DNA of 52,571 bases, from IMG/VR virus record IMGVR_UViG_3300032893_000065, positions 1 to 52,571 of that record, one strand, 5' to 3'. Positions 13,526 through 19,733 of this stretch are shown in pieces. Position 1 is the stretch's first letter. Each line of letters opens with the position of its first letter. The DNA comes from a virus. Both the position numbers and the translations under genes were made by a program. The notes under the pieces were generated by a model. That model was not told the origin of the DNA. It did no database searches and worked only from the letters and a program-made list of their open reading frames with translations.

Positions 13526-15136
13526 CTAAACGTCAATCTGCCCTGCTGACTTGGTCTCGACCTTCTCGGGGAAGGACGCGGGACGGGCCCTGCCCGACCT
13601 CGTCCAGTCCCGGATCTTCGCGATCTTCTCGGGTGCGGTCTTCGAGAGCGGTACGATCTCCGACGCTGCGGCGAGAAGATCGGCGGGGGTGAGGTCGGTT
13701 CTCCCTTGGTCGCGAGCGAACGCCCGGGCGAGAGCCTCCGGGACGAGCGAGGCGATCTCGCTCCCGGAGAACCCCTCGCAAGGCCCGCCAGCGATCCGGG
13801 CGAGGTCCTCTCCCAGGGCCTTTGGGTCTCGCTTGTGGGCTCGGAGCGCTGCGGCAAGGATCTCGGTCCGCTCGGTGGCGGTAGGGAGATCCACGGAGAA
13901 CACGGCATCGAAGCGCCCGGCCCGGAGTAGCTCCGGGGGCAGGGCATCCACGTTGTTGGCGGTAGCGATCAAAAAGACGCTCGCCGCGCGCTCTTGCTGC
14001 CACGAGAGCAGAGTCCCGAGGGCATCGGCACTGACTCCACCGTCCGCGGCCCCTTGCGTGGCACCCGATAGCGCCTTCTCGATCTCGTCCAGCCAAAGGA
14101 CGCAAGGCGCGCACGTCTCGGCAGTCTTGAGGGCCCGCCGCAAGTTGCCCTCAGACTCGCCGACAAACTTGGACTTGACGGCCCCGAGGTCCAGGCGGAG
14201 CAAGGGCACCCCCAGTGCGGTGGGGACGACCTTCGCGGTGAGGCTCTTTCCGCAGCCTGGGACACCGACGATCAAGACGCCCCGGGGGGCGGGGAGACCG
14301 AAGGCGCGCGCCTTCTCGGAGAAGGCAGGGATCTTGCCTTCGATCCACTGCTTCAGACGACCGAGCCCGCCAACGTTCAAGAGGCCTCCGGGGATCGGCT
14401 CCACCCACTCGATCACTCGCTCCCGGGAGATCACGCGCTTTTTCTCGGCACTGACCGCCGCCGGATCGATCTTCCGAGTCTTGACGAGCGAGGTCGAGTA
14501 GGTCGAGGCGATCTCTTCTCCGGACAGGCCCACCGCTGCGTCGATCGCTGCGTCTCGCTTGCCATTCGAGAGATCGGCCCGGACTGCTTCCCTCACGGGC
14601 TTGCCCTCGCGATCGGTCTCTGGGAGACGATTGATCGCAGCGTCTAGGAGGGCCGCGACCTCGGTCCGGTCCGGTAGGGGCCACTCGATGACGGTTGCAT
14701 GGCCCGCCAGCGTCGGGGGGACCTCGGGAACGGGGGTGATGATGACGAGGGCTTGTCTACTTGCGAGGGGCACGGTGGGGAGAAGGCGCGCCATGGTCCT
14801 AACCTTCCGGAGGGTGCCAGCGTCTCCGAGCCACCCCGGGAGATCCCGAAGGATCCAGACTCCCGGTTCTCCACCGGAGCCCGCGAGGGCCCTCTCGCGG
14901 ATCGCGTTTAGGGTGTCCACGGGATCGGTGGATCCGACCTCTGGCATCGGCCGGCCCGCGAGGTCGCACACCCCGTCCGCACAGTCCCAGGTGCGGGGCA
15001 CGTAGCCCGCTGCCTGTGCAGCCCGGAAGAGGATCCCCTCGGCGCGGCCCTCTTCCCTCGTCACGATCCAGAGCAGGGGCGTCCGCGCCCGAAGGTACGC
15101 TTGGATCTCTTCTCCTACTTGCTCGGCTCTTGTCAT
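13526..15136 (-). CDS. AAA+ ATPase, Ycf46/FtsH-like
   Basis: A 536-residue protein. The N-terminal 250 residues form a degenerate ATPase-like domain (YLRARTPLLWIVTREEGRAE start) as in Ycf46 proteins. The AAA+ module follows: Walker A GVPGCGKS near residue 290, pore-like KSKFVGESEGNL, Walker B VLWLDEIEKAL near 345, sensor-1 FLIATANN, and the arginine-finger region LPPELLRAGRFDAVF. The lid helices have GFSGSEI. No protease or transmembrane segment is present, so it should be a remodelling ATPase. A GGGAG site fixes the start at 15136. It is followed by two conserved companions, suggesting a complex. Confidence 0.85.
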   Translation of the reverse strand: MTRAEQVGEEIQAYLRARTPLLWIVTREEGRAEGILFRAAQAAGYVPRTWDCADGVCDLAGRPMPEVGSTDPVDTLNAIRERALAGSGGEPGVWILRDLPGWLGDAGTLRKVRTMARLLPTVPLASRQALVIITPVPEVPPTLAGHATVIEWPLPDRTEVAALLDAAINRLPETDREGKPVREAVRADLSNGKRDAAIDAAVGLSGEEIASTYSTSLVKTRKIDPAAVSAEKKRVISRERVIEWVEPIPGGLLNVGGLGRLKQWIEGKIPAFSEKARAFGLPAPRGVLIVGVPGCGKSLTAKVVPTALGVPLLRLDLGAVKSKFVGESEGNLRRALKTAETCAPCVLWLDEIEKALSGATQGAADGGVSADALGTLLSWQQERAASVFLIATANNVDALPPELLRAGRFDAVFSVDLPTATERTEILAAALRAHKRDPKALGEDLARIAGGPCEGFSGSEIASLVPEALARAFARDQGRTDLTPADLLAAASEIVPLSKTAPEKIAKIRDWTRSGRARPASFPEKVETKSAGQIDV

Positions 15137-15155
15137 GTTGCTCCCTTTCACGTTT

Positions 15156-15175
15156 CCCCGGCCTCGATACCGGGG
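15156..15175. repeat. Leader hairpin CCCCGG/CCGGGG
   Basis: Six-base arms around CCTCGATA, about 20 bases upstream of the ATPase start on the minus strand, next to the GAAAGGGAGC ribosome site. One of three similar hairpins placed before genes of this operon. Confidence 0.5.
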
Positions 15176-15190
15176 GCCCTACATCGGGGG

Positions 15191-15210
15191 AGAGGGGCTC
15201 GATCCCCTCT
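15191..15210. repeat. Intergenic hairpin AGAGGGG/CCCCTCT
   Basis: Perfect seven-base stem with loop CTCGAT in the gap after the stop of the 88-residue gene. Could be a partial terminator or RNase III-type processing site between the small genes and the ATPase. Confidence 0.5.
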
Positions 15211-15236
15211 AGCCGGCCCGGCCGGCCCCCTTGCCG

Positions 15237-15503
15237 CTATGCTGCTAGGCTCTCCGCTTCCCTCGCGATCCGCTGCCTCTCCCTTTCACCCCAGATTGTG
15301 TGTTCGAGGTACCAGGCACGCCCCTCGGGCGAGCAGTCCCAGGGATGTGCCAGTCGCCACGCCTCTAGGTCCTTCGCTCCCTTCAGGATCGCTCTCTCTA
15401 GCTTGACGCCCCTGGGATCGCCGCTCGCCTTCCATCCCCGTGCATCCTGGAGATCCCTCGCCGCGCACGATCCGGCGGGAGGCTCGATCGGAGCCCGCTT
15501 CAT
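15237..15503 (-). CDS. Hypothetical protein, 88 aa
   Basis: An 88-residue protein starting MKRAPIEPPAGSCAARDLQD. The central part (KLERAILKGAKDLEAWRLAH) and the later WYLEHTIWGERERQRIAREA are helical. The start overlaps the upstream gene as ATGA. No family recognised; second gene of the ATPase operon. Confidence 0.6.
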   Translation of the reverse strand: MKRAPIEPPAGSCAARDLQDARGWKASGDPRGVKLERAILKGAKDLEAWRLAHPWDCSPEGRAWYLEHTIWGERERQRIAREAESLAA

Positions 15504-15706
15504 AGCCCCTCCCCCAGGACCACGACGGTCCACCCCGTCGTCTCGCTCACGGGGGGAAGGACGGCTACGGTGGACCGCTTCGAGAGAAGGTCCTCCAAGT
15601 CGCGCGCTACTTGCTCCGCTTCGGTAGACGTCCCAAGCGTCTCGTACAACAGCACATCCCCGTTGGGACACATCACCTTGACGGTAGGTCTAGTCTTCCG
15701 TTCCAT
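15500..15706 (-). CDS. Hypothetical protein, first gene of ATPase operon
   Basis: A 68-residue protein starting MERKTRPTVKVMCPNGDVLL, a beta-alpha-beta pattern (strand, helix TSTEAEQVARDLEDLLSK, strand TVAVLPPV, strand WTVVVLG). The fold could be ferredoxin-like. An AAAGGGAG site lies six bases upstream of the ATG at 15706, which rules out the longer frame from 15760. Confidence 0.6.
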   Translation of the reverse strand: MERKTRPTVKVMCPNGDVLLYETLGTSTEAEQVARDLEDLLSKRSTVAVLPPVSETTGWTVVVLGEGL

Positions 15707-15730
15707 GGTCGCTCCCTTTCGCTGGTCTCG

Positions 15731-15752
15731 CCCCCGGGATCGCGCCCGGGGG
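15731..15752. repeat. Leader hairpin CCCCCGGG/CCCGGGGG
   Basis: Perfect eight-base stem with loop ATCGCG, 25 bases upstream of the first gene of the ATPase operon. It resembles the two other hairpins of this operon in placement. Confidence 0.5.
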
Positions 15753-16220
15753 GACCTCATATCTACCAGAGCCGAGCCCCCGCGTCTAGAGTCTGTATAG
15801 ATGGATACAGGGACGATCGGGTGTGTACGAACGCCCCAAAGCGCGCCCCTCCCCTAACTAGCCGAAATCCTTAGGTTCAACGCAGAGTATGGATTTCGCG
15901 CCAGTCGCGCTCTACGGGAGCGGCCAAGGGGGTGATAGCCGGAGCCCCTCTCGTCTCGTCCTAGGGCCATTTCCGCTCGTTTACGGGCCATTCACGATCA
16001 GTACGGAACGCGACACCTTCGCCCCACCACCCCAGGGCGTGTCTATCCCCCCACAGGGTCTATTAAACCCGCTGGGTCAACACAAACCGTGCCATCTATC
16101 TAACGGACCAGCCGGGTGTGACGTCACGGGTTACACAGGCACGATCCCGACTGTGGACGGGTTTGTGTCTCACGCGTAGGAGTTAGCCCGCCCGGAGCGC
16201 TCGTCCCTACCCTTCCGGCG

Positions 16221-16250
16221 CATCGTCACGTATCGTCACGCATGGTCACG
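16221..16250. repeat. Three tandem 10-bp iteron-like repeats
   Basis: CATCGTCACG, TATCGTCACG and CATGGTCACG lie head to tail at 16221, 16231 and 16241. A 10-base period places them on one face of the helix, as for initiator or repressor binding. Confidence 0.65.
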
Positions 16251-16280
16251 GGGGCGCGTCTGTGGGAGAACGCGCGCCGA

Positions 16281-16300
16281 GAGTCACCTGGAGTCACCTG
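16281..16300. repeat. Two tandem 10-bp repeats GAGTCACCTG
   Basis: Exact duplication of GAGTCACCTG at 16281 and 16291, with a third partial copy (GTCACCTGGA) at about 16380 and the inverse GGTGAC at about 16406. The core GTCAC is shared with the repeats at 16221. Confidence 0.65.
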
Positions 16301-16553
16301 GACCGAGCGCACCTAGAACGGTAAGCGCGCGCAACGTCAGGGGATGTGAGCGAGAGCCCACTTGCTACGCTTGCACGTTGTCACCTGGATCGGAGGTGGG
16401 TACGCGGTGACAAGGAGGTGGGTGCGCGAAGACCTGCCCTGGATCTTGGCGGGGTGGGTCGAATTACGGTTCCCATCCCCATCCACACAGGAGCAGATTC
16501 CAGCTAGGCTGCCTTACCCGTTCGGGTAGACCCCCGTCTCTAAGGTCGCGGCC

Positions 16554-16574
16554 GGGTTGGGTGGGGTGGTGGGG
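16554..16574 (+). other. G-quadruplex motif
   Basis: Four runs of three or four G separated by loops TT, T and TGGT, a canonical intramolecular quadruplex pattern, in the candidate origin region. More G runs follow to about 16600. Confidence 0.5.
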
Positions 16575-16760
16575 TTGCGGTCGGCTTTGGAGGCGGGGGC
16601 TTTGAGGCGTTATCGGAGCGGAATCGGTGTGCTCCCTGAATCCGGGCAGGCCTTTGGGCCGTTAATACTCTTTGAGAGAAGAGGAGATCGAGTGGTCTTG
16701 TCAATCCCCCCGGAGCACTAGGAGTCAGGGGTGCGGAACTGCTCGGGCTTTCAGCTTTCC

Positions 16761-16785
16761 AGTTAGACCAAATTCCGAGCTAACT
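16761..16785. repeat. Inverted repeat AGTTAG/CTAACT beside A-tract
   Basis: Six-base arms at 16761-16766 and 16780-16785, next to a seven-A tract, 11 bases from the stop of the last gene of the Ro operon. The T-run on the minus strand precedes the stem, so it is not a standard terminator in that direction. Confidence 0.4.
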
Positions 16786-16796
16786 AAAAAAAGGGC

Positions 16797-17063
16797 TCAA
16801 GGTTTTCTGGATTTCTGCTCTTCCTTGAGGATGCGGCCGAGGTCGGCAACGGAGATGGGGGCACCGAGCAGCGCGCGGCATCGGTCGCCAAAGGGTGAGT
16901 GCGGATACCCGTTGAGCAGTTCTCGTAGCGCCTCGCTCAGCGCCTCGCATCTCGCCTTCAGGGCGGCGATCTCATCCTTTGGGATGGGGGCGCCTTCGCA
17001 GCCGTAGTCGTGGCCTTCTCCGATAGCCTGGATGCAGCCCCAGCAGTGCCAGCGGTCGGCCAT
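16797..17063 (-). CDS. Zinc-binding coiled-coil protein, last gene of Ro operon
   Basis: An 88-residue protein. HCWGC near the N-terminus and a further Cys at YGCEG give a probable zinc site. The helix DEIAALKARCEALSEALREL is a coiled coil. The C-terminus is basic. Same plan as the partial protein at 1-308. Function unknown. Confidence 0.6.
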   Translation of the reverse strand: MADRWHCWGCIQAIGEGHDYGCEGAPIPKDEIAALKARCEALSEALRELLNGYPHSPFGDRCRALLGAPISVADLGRILKEEQKSRKP

Positions 17064-17065
17064 GG

Positions 17066-17566
17066 CTAGCTCCTCATCGGCCTATCTGCCTCGGGGAGGA
17101 TGCCGAGGACGTGTCGCTCGTGGAAGGTCACGCGGTCGCCCAGGTGGGCCTCACCGTTGAGCGGCTCGTTGTCGAGCGTTCCCTGGAGAACGCCGTTCTC
17201 GATGGTCTCGATGCGGACCCACATCCGCTCCACGTCCCCGTTCGAGAAGATGAACCCGACCTTCGCCCAGTCCCCCGGCTTCAGTGCGGCCTTCTCCTCC
17301 TTTGAGGGGATGTGAAACGTCTTCGGATAGCGGGTGTTTCGTCTCACTCCATCGACGAGTTTCATGGCTTCTCCGGTATCTCTGGGATACGGGCCGGGGC
17401 AAACGTGTTCCACCCACGGCTTCCCGCATCTCCTGCACATGACTGCGGGTCGTTCTACGCGGGGCAGGAAGCCACCGAGACCGCCTATGCTTCGTTCCAC
17501 CGCCCTTGCCTGCGTGCATTCGTGGCACTCGCAACGGGGGCGCTGCTGCTCCGACCAGGGCCTCAT
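17066..17566 (-). CDS. Zinc-finger plus DUF2314-like protein
   Basis: A 166-residue frame. The first 65 residues hold CECHEC and CRRC motifs (zinc binding). The remaining 99 residues match the DUF2314 pattern: YPKTFHIPSKEEKAALKPGD, a WAKVGFIF strand, ERMWVRI, GTLDNEP, and GDRVTFHERHVLGI. A second in-frame ATG at 17365 begins exactly this domain and has its own copy of the 16-base context TACCGGAGAAGCCATG found at the first start. Two proteins, long and short, may therefore be made. DUF2314 proteins have no settled function. Confidence 0.7.
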   Translation of the reverse strand: MRPWSEQQRPRCECHECTQARAVERSIGGLGGFLPRVERPAVMCRRCGKPWVEHVCPGPYPRDTGEAMKLVDGVRRNTRYPKTFHIPSKEEKAALKPGDWAKVGFIFSNGDVERMWVRIETIENGVLQGTLDNEPLNGEAHLGDRVTFHERHVLGILPEADRPMRS

Positions 17567-17799
17567 GGCTTCTCCGGTAGTTCTGGGGCGCCCATGGCGC
17601 GGCAGAGGTGGACGAGGAGCTTCGAGCGTTGGTCGGAGGTGGGGCTCGGGTTCGTGGCGAGAGCGGCGACGACCTTGAGGTTCTCTCCGAGGGCAGCGAT
17701 GCAGTCGCCGTAGGAGGGGGCGTAGGCCCGGCCGGGCAGTTTCAGGCTGCTGCCCGGGTGGACCCAGCCGCACCAGGGGCAGAGCTTCGGGTCGCTCAT
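17563..17799 (-). CDS. Small zinc-binding protein
   Basis: A 78-residue protein with CPWCGWVHPG near the N-terminus, plus single Cys residues at GDCIA and HLCRAMG. The second half is helical. It ends in ATGA overlap. Function unknown. Confidence 0.6.
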   Translation of the reverse strand: MSDPKLCPWCGWVHPGSSLKLPGRAYAPSYGDCIAALGENLKVVAALATNPSPTSDQRSKLLVHLCRAMGAPELPEKP

Positions 17800-17802
17800 G
17801 GT

Positions 17803-18144
17803 CTAGGCGCTCGCGCCTGGCATCGTTGCGGGAGGAGGTGCCTTCTCCCTGGACTTTCTGGCCGCCGTGTCGAGCAGGTAGGCGAGGAGGACGCCCTTGG
17901 GCTTCGCGGGAGGGAAGGGAAGGTCAGGGGGCGCCCCGATCTCGATGAGCCGCTTCGTCCACTTCTCCGTCCAGGCGGGCTCCTTGTCTCCGGTCCAGAA
18001 CTCCGCAGGAATGGACAGATAGCCCTCGGAGGCAAGGTAGATGAGCGCCATGAGCATCTCGGTCGGGTCCTTTTCGAGAAGCGACAGCCCACCGAGAACC
18101 GCGATGGCGATCGGCGTCTTGAGGAGGTCGTCGTCCTTGTCCAT
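17803..18144 (-). CDS. Hypothetical helical protein, 113 aa
   Basis: A 113-residue protein starting MDKDDDLLKTPIAIAVLGGL, with moderately hydrophobic helices (PTEMLMALIYLASEGYL) and a basic Ala/Pro-rich tail. It could associate with a membrane, but the spans are interrupted by charged residues. Not recognised. Confidence 0.55.
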   Translation of the reverse strand: MDKDDDLLKTPIAIAVLGGLSLLEKDPTEMLMALIYLASEGYLSIPAEFWTGDKEPAWTEKWTKRLIEIGAPPDLPFPPAKPKGVLLAYLLDTAARKSREKAPPPATMPGASA

Positions 18145-18147
18145 TGG

Positions 18148-18639
18148 TCACTCCGAGAGCTTCACCGTCGTGTTGAAGTTCTCCGCATACATCGAAATGC
18201 AGTACCCGCACTTGAGAGACCCCGGTACGGTCGGGATGTGGCGGTAGCACTCGCAAGGCCAGTCCCACTCTTCGGCCATCCGATGGATGACCGGAATGAT
18301 CGCGCTGTCATTCTCTGCCAGGGCGCGCTCGATGCAAACGTCGCGGGAGGCCTCGATGACCTTCCACTCGACGGCGCCTTCGTAGCGAGTCGTCCACTCC
18401 TTGCGGCGCTTCTCCGTGACGTTCGTCGCGTCCACGACGATGCGCTCGTGGCCGGCGAGACGGAGGGCCTCGACCATGGTGAAGGCCATGGCCCACACGT
18501 AGGGCTCGGCCGGGGCATAGAAGCGGTGCCCGTGCAGAGCGAGGCGGATCGAGTCGGGGTTCACGATGGGCCAGCCGGTGGTCTTGGCCCAGGAGGTCTT
18601 GCCGGATCGCGGGAGGCCGACGGTGACGTAGAGCTTCAT
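18148..18639 (-). CDS. Polynucleotide-kinase-like P-loop protein
   Basis: A 163-residue protein. GLPRSGKTSWA (about residues 8-18) is the P-loop; NPDSIRLALHGHRF follows as in T4 polynucleotide kinase; VVDATNVTEKRRKEW carries the Asp and Arg residues of the kinase substrate and lid regions; a helix with RALAEND follows. This is the 5'-kinase half only, without a 3'-phosphatase domain, and has an added CECYRHIPTV and KCGYC end that could bind zinc. The enzyme would transfer phosphate to 5'-hydroxyl ends of RNA or DNA. It is in the same operon as Ro60 and the Y RNAs, so an RNA end-repair role is attractive but inferred. Confidence 0.75.
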   Translation of the reverse strand: MKLYVTVGLPRSGKTSWAKTTGWPIVNPDSIRLALHGHRFYAPAEPYVWAMAFTMVEALRLAGHERIVVDATNVTEKRRKEWTTRYEGAVEWKVIEASRDVCIERALAENDSAIIPVIHRMAEEWDWPCECYRHIPTVPGSLKCGYCISMYAENFNTTVKLSE

Positions 18640-18830
18640 CTCTTCTCCTCGGTGCCCACGTTCTTGAGGAGCACTCCCGAGACCATGGGGTACCCGTCTG
18701 CACCCGTGACGACCGAGAGAGCTACGGCTTGGTCTGCCGCGAGAGGGCCAGAGACGACGATGACCCGTTCCTTAAGGCCATCCATACCGCACCTTACCGA
18801 TGCCCACTCCACTCCTTGCTTTTCCGTCAT
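18636..18830 (-). CDS. Hypothetical protein, 64 aa
   Basis: A 64-residue protein starting MTEKQGVEWASVRCG, with two strands (ERVIVVSGPL, AVALSVVTG) and GVLLKNVG near the end. ATGA overlaps on both sides fix its limits. No family recognised. Confidence 0.6.
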   Translation of the reverse strand: MTEKQGVEWASVRCGMDGLKERVIVVSGPLAADQAVALSVVTGADGYPMVSGVLLKNVGTEEKR

Positions 18831-19021
18831 GTCCGCCTCACGAGCTTGAGTTGCACGACGCTGTCGAGATCCGAGAGGTCGATGTCGATCGAGACGACCG
18901 GAGTGCGGTCGGGCCAGACGAAGTACGGGAGCCGGGCGCGCACCATGTCGATGGTGGTGATCTCTCCTCCGGGGATCTCGCCCTTGCAGAGGCGGACGAA
19001 GGCCCGGAGGGCAGGGATCAC
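18827..19021 (-). CDS. Hypothetical protein, 64 aa, GTG start
   Basis: A 64-residue protein starting at GTG (GTGA overlap). A basic N-terminal helix (ALRAFVRLCKG) is followed by strands (TTIDMVRARLPYFVW, VVSIDIDLSDLDSVVQLKLV). Not recognised. Confidence 0.55.
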   Translation of the reverse strand: MIPALRAFVRLCKGEIPGGEITTIDMVRARLPYFVWPDRTPVVSIDIDLSDLDSVVQLKLVRRT

Positions 19022-19248
19022 GGTGTTTCCTTCGGGAGGAGCCCGGCTCGGGCGTCTTGTTTCCGGGCCTCCGCTTCCATGGGGGCGATGAATCGACCGG
19101 CGCTGATGATGGCAGCGGCAACCGAAATCTCACCATCCAACCGTTCATCCCAGGCCCTCATGCCAGAAGCGCCCTCGATGGTCACCTCGGCGTAGAAGTA
19201 GTGACCGTCTTGGAAAATCTCGACGCGGACGAGCGGTTTCTCTCTCAT
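19018..19248 (-). CDS. Hypothetical protein, 76 aa
   Basis: A 76-residue protein starting MREKPLVRVEIFQDGHYFYA, two N-terminal strands then helices with SVAAAIISAGRFIA. Mixed alpha/beta, soluble. Not recognised. Confidence 0.55.
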   Translation of the reverse strand: MREKPLVRVEIFQDGHYFYAEVTIEGASGMRAWDERLDGEISVAAAIISAGRFIAPMEAEARKQDARAGLLPKETP

Positions 19249-19251
19249 CCG

Positions 19252-19428
19252 TTACTTCCCCTTCTGCGAGGCGAGGGCGCGGATCTTCGCCTCTAGCATG
19301 TCTATGCGATACCAAAGCGCGTCTAGCGTCGCAATCCATCGCTCGACAGGAATTCGGTCCATGGGCCAGCCATTGTCCGAGGCCAGCCGCGCCTGATGTA
19401 GTTCAGCAGGCGTTAGGGGCTGACTCAT
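19252..19428 (-). CDS. Small helical protein, 58 aa
   Basis: A 58-residue protein starting MSQPLTPAELHQARLASDNG, with a C-terminal coiled-coil-like helix (LDALWYRIDMLEAKIRALAS). A GGAGAGGAA site precedes the ATG at 19428, which is better than the upstream ATG at 19458. Function unknown. Confidence 0.6.
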   Translation of the reverse strand: MSQPLTPAELHQARLASDNGWPMDRIPVERWIATLDALWYRIDMLEAKIRALASQKGK

Positions 19429-19474
19429 ACTTCCTCTCCATGACCATGGCGGATGCACGCTCGTTGGGCGTCAT
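19403..19474 (-). CDS. Possible 23-residue coupled peptide
   Basis: ATGA overlap with the stop of the 50-residue membrane gene begins a 23-codon frame (MTPNERASAMVMERKYESAP start) that ends inside the next gene. It bridges two genes and may only serve translational coupling. Confidence 0.35.
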   Translation of the reverse strand: MTPNERASAMVMERKYESAPNAC

Positions 19475-19623
19475 GGCAACCCTCGCATCAGAGCCACGCT
19501 CCAGGCCACAGCAGCAGAGGACCATCCGAGAACGCCCGCGAGACTACGGCTCCAGGCCTGTAGACCGACGTTTAGGAGACACAGCGCGATGAGGCCGATG
19601 TCTGTTGCGAGTTTCCACGTCAT
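19471..19623 (-). CDS. Small two-span membrane protein, 50 aa
   Basis: A 50-residue protein starting MTWKLATDIGLIALCLLNVG, with two hydrophobic spans (about residues 6-21 and 27-45) joined by a short basic turn (WSRS). ATGA overlaps on both sides. A small holin-like or membrane-modifying peptide is possible; nothing specific can be claimed. Confidence 0.6.
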   Translation of the reverse strand: MTWKLATDIGLIALCLLNVGLQAWSRSLAGVLGWSSAAVAWSVALMRGLP

Positions 19624-19733
19624 CGGATCACCCTTGGAACTCCCGGCGCATGCGGCTGATGTGGCGCTGGCCGCGATACCCAGATTCGTAGGCCGGCGAC
19701 CGTGACGAGTACAATGAGAATGAGAGCTTTCAT
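19620..19733 (-). CDS. Small N-anchored membrane peptide, 37 aa
   Basis: A 37-residue frame starting MKALILIVLVTVAGLRIWVS, a single N-terminal span or signal anchor, then a Pro/His-rich basic tail. It begins in ATGA overlap with the stop of the Ro60 gene, so its translation should depend on Ro60 translation. Confidence 0.55.
   Translation of the reverse strand: MKALILIVLVTVAGLRIWVSRPAPHQPHAPGVPRVIR

Larger units (their letters stand above)
15753..16796. other. Long noncoding region, candidate origin
   Basis: About one kilobase without a convincing gene; the plus-strand frame at 15889-16179 has no ribosome site and no protein-like composition. It contains a palindrome GTGACGTCAC (16118-16127), three tandem 10-mers at 16221, two tandem 10-mers at 16281, more GTCACC/GGTGAC copies to 16410, an inverted TACCCG/CGGGTA at 16515-16528, a G-quadruplex motif and an inverted repeat near 16761. 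Such a mix suggests a replication origin or a master control site. Confidence 0.5.

Noticed and set aside
12694-13947. 417-residue form of the ATPase companion
   Set aside because: The first 150 residues are a shadow of the ATPase gene. A ribosome site and conserved start lie at 13491.
15889-16179. Protein gene on the plus strand
   Set aside because: No ribosome site, no protein-like pattern, and opposite to both flanking operons.
16740-16796. Rho-independent terminator of the Ro operon
   Set aside because: The stem at 16761-16785 is followed by A on the plus strand and preceded by T on the minus strand, so the T-run is on the wrong side for either direction of use.
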